Source of the DNA: Paenibacillus bovis
GTDB taxonomy: Bacteria; Bacillota; Bacilli; Paenibacillales; Paenibacillaceae
Assembly (NCBI RefSeq): GCF_001421015.2
Contig: NZ_CP013023.1
Coordinates: 5,290,278 to 5,354,277 of the forward strand
Direction of reading: 5' to 3'
DNA length: 64,000 nucleotides
The notes beneath the pieces are model-generated. The model was not told the origin of the DNA. It worked only from the letters and a program-made list of their open reading frames with translations, and ran no database searches. How positions within the stretch are numbered: the stretch's first letter is position 1; every line of letters begins with the position of its first letter. Below are positions 59,209 through 64,000 of this stretch, piece by piece. The translations under genes and the position numbers were made by a program.

Positions 59209-59877
59209 TTAATAAAGCTCCCTATCGCTATCCATCTGCTGCAGAGCGAGCTGATAGGATGCAGGATCATTCATATTGTGCAGGCACCAGGGAGACAGAT
59301 CATCCCCATTCGATTCGCTGCGCTGTGCAAGCAATTGCTCCAGCGACAGTTCGGCAACCTGATGCTGTTGCAGCCAGTCCATCACCCTGAGCTGTTTGCT
59401 GTGAAGCGCAGTCTCCAGCGAGGCATACACACTGCGATGGTATACGGCATACAGCGGATGGTGGCGTCCTTCGTAAGTAGGCAGAACGATCTGTACCGGC
59501 ACATCTTCTCCAGCTACCGAATGAACATGCTCCAGCATGATCTCCAGCAGCCGTGTACTGGCAAAAGGCAAATCGCAGGCACTGAGCACATACCACTGCG
59601 CATCCAGACTGTTCATACCTGCATACAGTCCCGACAAAGGTCCCTGACCCGGAAATGAATCTTCGGCAATTGGCAGCTGCAAAAAGTCATAATTGCGATC
59701 TGCAGGTGCTGCCAGACCAAGCTGTGATACGCATGGCTCCAGTGCCGACACTACGCGCTGGATCACATAGCTGTTCCCGATTTTCAGCAGGGCTTTGTCC
59801 GTGCCCATACGTCGCGATTGTCCACCAGCCAGAATAATGCCGGCAGTATCGCTATACTTCCTTTCTTTTCGCTTCAT
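59209..59877 (-). CDS. mobA: Molybdenum cofactor guanylyltransferase
   Basis: MobA attaches GMP to molybdopterin, making the MGD cofactor of DMSO-reductase-type enzymes. The 222 residues have the nucleotidyltransferase motif GIILAGGQSRRMGTDKALL (about 13-31), GPLSGLYAGMNS and LSACDLPFAS. TorD-family gene downstream on the same strand fits the role. A CobY/IspD-like transferase is less likely given the GGQSRRMG motif. Confidence 0.9.
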   Translation of the reverse strand: MKRKERKYSDTAGIILAGGQSRRMGTDKALLKIGNSYVIQRVVSALEPCVSQLGLAAPADRNYDFLQLPIAEDSFPGQGPLSGLYAGMNSLDAQWYVLSACDLPFASTRLLEIMLEHVHSVAGEDVPVQIVLPTYEGRHHPLYAVYHRSVYASLETALHSKQLRVMDWLQQHQVAELSLEQLLAQRSESNGDDLSPWCLHNMNDPASYQLALQQMDSDRELY

Positions 59878-60170
59878 GCTTGTACTCCTTTGAATTAGGC
59901 TTTTGGATAGGCTATTCGGTTAACGGTTGGATTAGCTCCATATGGAACGGTTTTCTGATTCTCTATCTTCCTCCTAACAGTATACTGCATGATCGCTTTT
60001 GCCCGGTGAATATCCGGGATATCCCGCTGATCACAGGCGGATGATTGCAAAAAGGTGAACGCAGAGTAATCACGAATCCATCGTTAGCCGCAATTCCTCC
60101 AAAATGGTTTGTATCCCCTTTCAACAAATGATACAGTGAACTAAAAGTTCTCGGAAAGGATTGGCCCGCC

Positions 60171-61368
60171 ATGCGTTCACATTCGTCTTCGCCTGCATTC
60201 TACTCCCTTCGTTGGTATACTTTTTTCATATATGGAACGATGGTTATTTTTACAAGCTTTTTCCAGCTGTATCTACAGGATATCGGTATGAGTCAGAGCC
60301 AGATTGGTGCGCTGATGGCGATTGGGCCTTTTATTTCGCTGTTCGCCAATCCATTCTGGGGATATTACAGTGACCGGCTGCAGAATACACGATTGATTCT
60401 GCTGATTATGATGACCGGTACGCTGCTGCTGGTACAGATGGTATTTCATGTACATAATTACACGCTGATTTATATCGTTATGGCCTGTTTTTTCTTTTTC
60501 CAGACACCGATGTTTGGACAGACCAGTACGCTGATTCTGAATTATATCGACGGTACTCCGCATAAGTTCGGTGGCTTCCGGCTATACGGCTCGCTCGGCT
60601 GGGCATTTACTGCAGTGGCTGCCGGTCCGGTGATCGATCATCTGGGCGTCTCCAAAATCGGCATTGTATTTACCGTGCTGCTCCTGGTCGCTATCGGTCT
60701 GATGCTGATCATGCCTGCGCAGACCCGTTCGCCCGGTGGAGCGGCTTCACTGAGCTGGAGCGCGTTGCGGCAGTTTAGCGGTAACGGCTATTTTGTGGGC
60801 TTTATCGTACTCGGAGTACTCGTCTCTATTCCCAATATGATGAACAGTACATTTCTCTCGCTGTATGTAATTGAACTGGGCGGCAGCAAAGGTATGGTCG
60901 GCTGGGCGGTATTCGCTTCTTCAATTTTTGAGGCGGTCTTATTTTTGCTGTTTGACCGATTTTTGAAAACGGCGGATTTCTTTTATGCTGGGCTGGCTGG
61001 CGATTGTGAGTATTTTGTTCACTGTACGCTGGCTGCTGATGGCCGAAGCGGTCAGTCCGATGCAGGTCGTGTTTATCCAGCTACTGCATGCTGTGACCTT
61101 TGGCGGTTACTTCTATGTTGGTACCCAGCTAACGATGATGTTTGTACCCAACCGGTTCCGCAGCTCCGGACAGGCAATTTATACGATGACCTGGAGTGGA
61201 CTGGCTGGAGTAATTGCCGGCTTTCTCGGCGGATGGCTGTTCCAGAATTTCGGTTCCGAACAGATGTATCTGGTAGGCATGCTGCTGTCATTTAGCGGAG
61301 CGGTAGGATTTATCCTGATGTGGCTGAATGTGCGGCGTACCGGATATGAACTGCCGGATGAAGATTAA
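60171..61368 (+). pseudogene. MFS transporter (PPP/LacY-like), one frameshift
   Basis: The reading frame encodes membrane helices from SLRWYTFFIYGTMVIFTSFF to LFDRFLKTADFF (about 270 residues) and then loses frame at a run of four T residues (60981-60984). Removing one T restores DFFMLGWLAIVSILF and the remaining ~125 residues to the stop at 61368. Joined, it is a complete 12-helix major facilitator of about 398 residues, with GYYSDRLQNTR in the conserved loop 2-3. The ATG at 60171 has AAAGGA ten bases upstream. A sequencing error is as likely as a real mutation. The substrate is unknown. Confidence 0.8.
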
Positions 61369-61531
61369 TACGAGCCAGTCCGATAATTAGTGTGCAGACA
61401 TTTGTTTTCATTAACTATTTCTATAATTCTTCAATAATCGCAAACTTGTATCTTCCACCAGATGAATCGAATTTATTGGTATAAATAGAATGGATCGTCT
61501 TCATATTTCTTATAGATACTCGAACCAAAGC

Positions 61532-61567
61532 AAAAAAGCCGGAACTGTCTGCACAGTCCGGCTTTTT
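61532..61567. terminator. Bidirectional terminator between the MFS gene and glnS
   Basis: An AAAAAGCCGGA/TCCGGCTTTTT stem has T residues on both strands and sits between converging genes. Confidence 0.9.
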
Positions 61568-61618
61568 GTGTTGGTGTTACTTTATTCATTTATAAAAGTA
61601 TAAAAGGCTCTGCTTGAA

Positions 61619-63314
61619 TCAGGCTTTTGGCATTTTGAACGAGCTCTTCATCGATACGACCAGGTTGAACACCGGATCACCCGGCATCGTATATTTCGGA
61701 TCAGCACTGAAATAACCATGACGGAAAAATTGATAACGATCGTAGGCTTCGGAATTTTTGAGTCCTGGTTCTACAAATCCGTGTACGACTTCGAGCGAGT
61801 TTGGATTGATCGAATCCAGGAATGTTTTCTCCGGGATATCGTCATTGCCACCGCTTGTCTCTTCGACCAGCTCTTCCTCTTCCGCTTTGATCAGCGGCTC
61901 ATACAGACGGAATTCGGCAGGTACAGCCTGTGTCGCTTCTACCCAGTGAATCGTTCCTTTGACTTTGCGGCCGGTAAAGCCGGTGCCGCTCTTGGTCTCC
62001 GGATCGTAGGTGCAGTGAATCTCGACTACATTGCCTTCTTCGTCTTTGATAAAGTCGTTGCATTTAATAAAGTAGGCATGTTTCAGGCGCACTTCATTAC
62101 CAGGGAACAGGCGATGGTATTTGCTTGGTGGTTCTTCCATAAAGTCATCCTGCTCGATATAGATCTCGCGGGAAAATGGAATCTGGCGGATACCCATTTC
62201 TTCGTTCTCCGGGTTGTTTTCTGCGTCCAGCATCTCCACCTGTCCTTCCGGATAGTTGGTGATTACTACTTTGAGCGGACGCAATACGCCCATCGTACGC
62301 GGTACACGCAGCTTGAGATCTTCGCGGACAAAGTGGTCCAGCATTTGCAGATCCACAATCCCCTGGCTTTTGGAAATCCCGGTCTCGTATACAAAGGAAC
62401 GCAGCGCTTCCGGCGTAAAGCCGCGGCGACGCATACCCGAGATCGTCGGCATACGCGGATCATCCCAGCCATCGACGATCTTCTCATCCACGAGCAGCTT
62501 GAGCTTGCGCTTGCTGGTCAGCGTCTGGCGAGATTCAGGCGGCCGTATTCATATTGATGCGGCTCGGCATTCACTTCACATTCACGGATTACCCAGTCAT
62601 AGAATGGACGCTGATCCTCGAACTCCACTGTACAGAGGGAATGCGTAATATTCTCATACGCATCTTCGAGTGGATGGGCAAAAGTATACATCGGATAGAT
62701 GCACCATTTGCCGCCTGTATTGTGATGTCCAGATGAGCGATACGGTAGATCACCGGATCGCGCAAGTTAATATTGGCGATGCCATGTCGTCTTGGCGCGC
62801 AGCACTTTTCCCCATTGGCGAACTTGCCATCACGCATCTGGCGGAACAGCTCCAGGTTCTCTTCCACCGTACGGTTGCGATACGGGCTGTCCTTGCCCGG
62901 CTCGGTCAATGTTCCACGTGACACACGAATCTCGTCGGCCGATTGATCGTCTACATAAGCAAGGCCTTTGTTGATCAGCAGCTCTGCTTTTTCATACATA
63001 AAGTCAAAATAGTCGGAAGCAAAATATTTGCCTTCCCATTCGTAGCCGAGCCATTTGACGTCTTCTTCGATGGAATGTACGTATTCTTCGTCTTCCTTGG
63101 CAGGATTCGTATCGTCAAAGCGCAGATGCGTTTTGCCGCCGAATTCATCCGCCAGTGCAAAGTTGACCCAGATGGCCTTGGCATGTCCAATATGAAGATA
63201 ACCGTTTGGTTCCGGCGGGAAGCGGGTCACTACTTTGTTGACCTTGCCGGACTTCAGGTCTTCGGTAATAATCGTCTTGATAAAATTAGAAGGAGTCAGA
63301 TTCTGGTTCTCCAC
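61619..63314 (-). pseudogene. glnS: Glutaminyl-tRNA synthetase with five apparent frameshifts
   Basis: Class I GlnRS charges tRNA-Gln. The N-terminal half has [19 protein letters not shown] (HIGH motif) and [13 protein letters not shown]; the C-terminal half has [18 protein letters not shown] and a normal anticodon-binding domain. Between them the frame is broken by single-base losses near 62527, 62727, 62775, 62789 and 62806-62809, each in a short homopolymer. Restoring them gives [37 protein letters not shown] and [10 protein letters not shown] without any other change, a 566-residue enzyme. GTG 63314 (AAAGG nine bases upstream) is the likely start. Most likely sequencing errors; otherwise a very young pseudogene, tolerable if GatCAB makes Gln-tRNA. 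Confidence 0.85.
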
Positions 63315-63510
63315 GCCTATCAACCTTTCGTCGTTCAGTTTCTGTTGCGAATAAATCTATTATAACGGTTCTGAAAACTTAGGCAAGGATAGCGCCTTCA
63401 TAGAGCGACTCCAGTCCTGCCTGCAAACGCTATAATTGCGGCTAAATGACTTTGACGGAACGCAGTGAATACGGTAGCATATAAGTTAAATCGCCTGTAG
63501 GAGGATGTTT

Positions 63511-63768
63511 ATGCAACCTTTAAAACTACCACGGGACACCCGCGAACTGCTGATCGCAGATATCCAACAGTTTTTTGAAATGGAACGGGGAGAACGTATC
63601 GGTGAACTCGCAGCTGATGCGGTTCTGGATTTCTTTTTGAAATCTGCCGGTCCCCATGTGTATAATCAGGCCTTATCGGACTGCCGCACTCTCGTGAATG
63701 AGCGTATGGCAGGACTGGAAGAAGACATCTACGCGCTGGAACAGCGTTCTCCGCTCCGGCCACGCTAG
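63511..63768 (+). CDS. DUF2164 family protein
   Basis: This 85-residue small soluble protein matches DUF2164: LIADIQQFFEMERGERIGEL, then AADAVLDFFLKSAGPHVYNQ and DCRTLVNERM with LEEDIYALE. The function is unknown. I start at ATG 63511, six bases after GGAGG; an ATG two codons upstream overlaps that site. Confidence 0.85.
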   Translation: MQPLKLPRDTRELLIADIQQFFEMERGERIGELAADAVLDFFLKSAGPHVYNQALSDCRTLVNERMAGLEEDIYALEQRSPLRPR

Positions 63769-63816
63769 ATGCGGATGCTGCCGATATTTTATTCAGGAAA
63801 GAGAGGAATTTCCCGC

Positions 63817-64000
63817 ATGTTTACATATATATTGGATGAGGACACGGAGCTCAGGCCGCTGGAGCCTGCCCATGCCCGGCATATTTACCAACTGATCGAC
63901 CAGTCGCGCTCTTATCTGCGTCAGTGGCTGTCCTGGGTCGATGCCACTACCTCGGTACAGGCGAGCGAAGATTACGTTCGTGCCGCACTAACCCAATCGA
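63817..64000 (+). CDS. GNAT acetyltransferase (RimL-like), 3' end outside window
   Basis: The first 61 residues are visible: DEDTELRPLEPAHARHIYQL, then DQSRSYLRQWLSWVDAT. This is the N-terminal pattern of RimJ/RimL-type ribosomal-protein or small-molecule acetyltransferases. GAGAGG lies ten bases before ATG 63817. The acetyl-CoA-binding motif lies beyond the edge, so the call is provisional. Confidence 0.75.
   Translation, partial: MFTYILDEDTELRPLEPAHARHIYQLIDQSRSYLRQWLSWVDATTSVQASEDYVRAALTQS

Noticed and set aside
61619..63323. Two separate genes at glnS
   Set aside because: Both pieces are parts of one GlnRS and the missing middle is present in the third frame.

Overview
The window looks like a chromosomal segment of a Paenibacillaceae bacterium (Paenibacillus or a close relative). 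The evidence is the gene order murA-mbl-flhO-flhP-fabZ, the prfA-prmC to atp arrangement, SLH-domain and copper-amine-oxidase-type surface proteins, a csaB/tagA/tagO cell-wall-polymer operon, strong GGAGG ribosome binding sites and many TTG/GTG starts. Nearly all genes from 1 to about 53.4 kb are on the minus strand; the right end is mixed. I saw no rRNA, tRNA, CRISPR array, prophage or insertion sequence.

Layout. 0-11 kb: the end of a phosphodiester glycosidase gene, metK with its promoter and an odd promoter-proximal hairpin, and a surface cluster. The cluster holds a small secreted protein, an S-layer-like protein with a C-terminal copper-amine-oxidase-type domain, and a 1336-residue protein with three SLH domains. 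11-16.3 kb: DUF5693-csaB-tagA-tagO, making and pyruvylating the secondary cell-wall polymer that SLH domains bind. 16.5-24.4 kb: pgcA, fabZ, an EpuA-like gene, flhP, flhO, mbl, murA and a DUF1146 gene. 24.7-32.3 kb: a complete F-type ATP synthase operon, atpZ-atpI-atpBEFHAGDC. 32.4-42.3 kb: mnaA, upp, glyA, ywlG, ywlE, sua5, a rodA-like gene, prmC and prfA. 42.7-47 kb: an aldo/keto reductase, ychF and a chemoreceptor.

47.2-53.4 kb is a carotenoid locus: two desaturases, crtM, a deletion scar joining a DUF422 carotenoid gene to the tail of a crtP-like gene, and fni, which supplies the isoprenoid precursor. 53.7-64 kb is mixed: a phospholipase D-like protein, a TetR/SMR-pair efflux operon, a sugar-phosphate kinase, a TorD/MobA molybdoenzyme-maturation pair, a frameshifted MFS gene, a frameshifted glnS, a DUF2164 gene and the start of a GNAT acetyltransferase.

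Main points for a second look: (1) the crt deletion scar; (2) two places where sporulation genes normally sit (spoIID/spoIIQ/spoIIID between murA and mbl; spoIIR near prmC) hold none, suggesting an asporogenous lineage; (3) glnS carries five single-base homopolymer-type deletions in about 280 bp that rebuild a perfect protein when corrected; (4) sigma-D-like promoters precede the SLH protein gene, flhO and the chemoreceptor; (5) there are two short tandem-repeat arrays and several strong inverted repeats. I did not find a clearly new multi-gene system.
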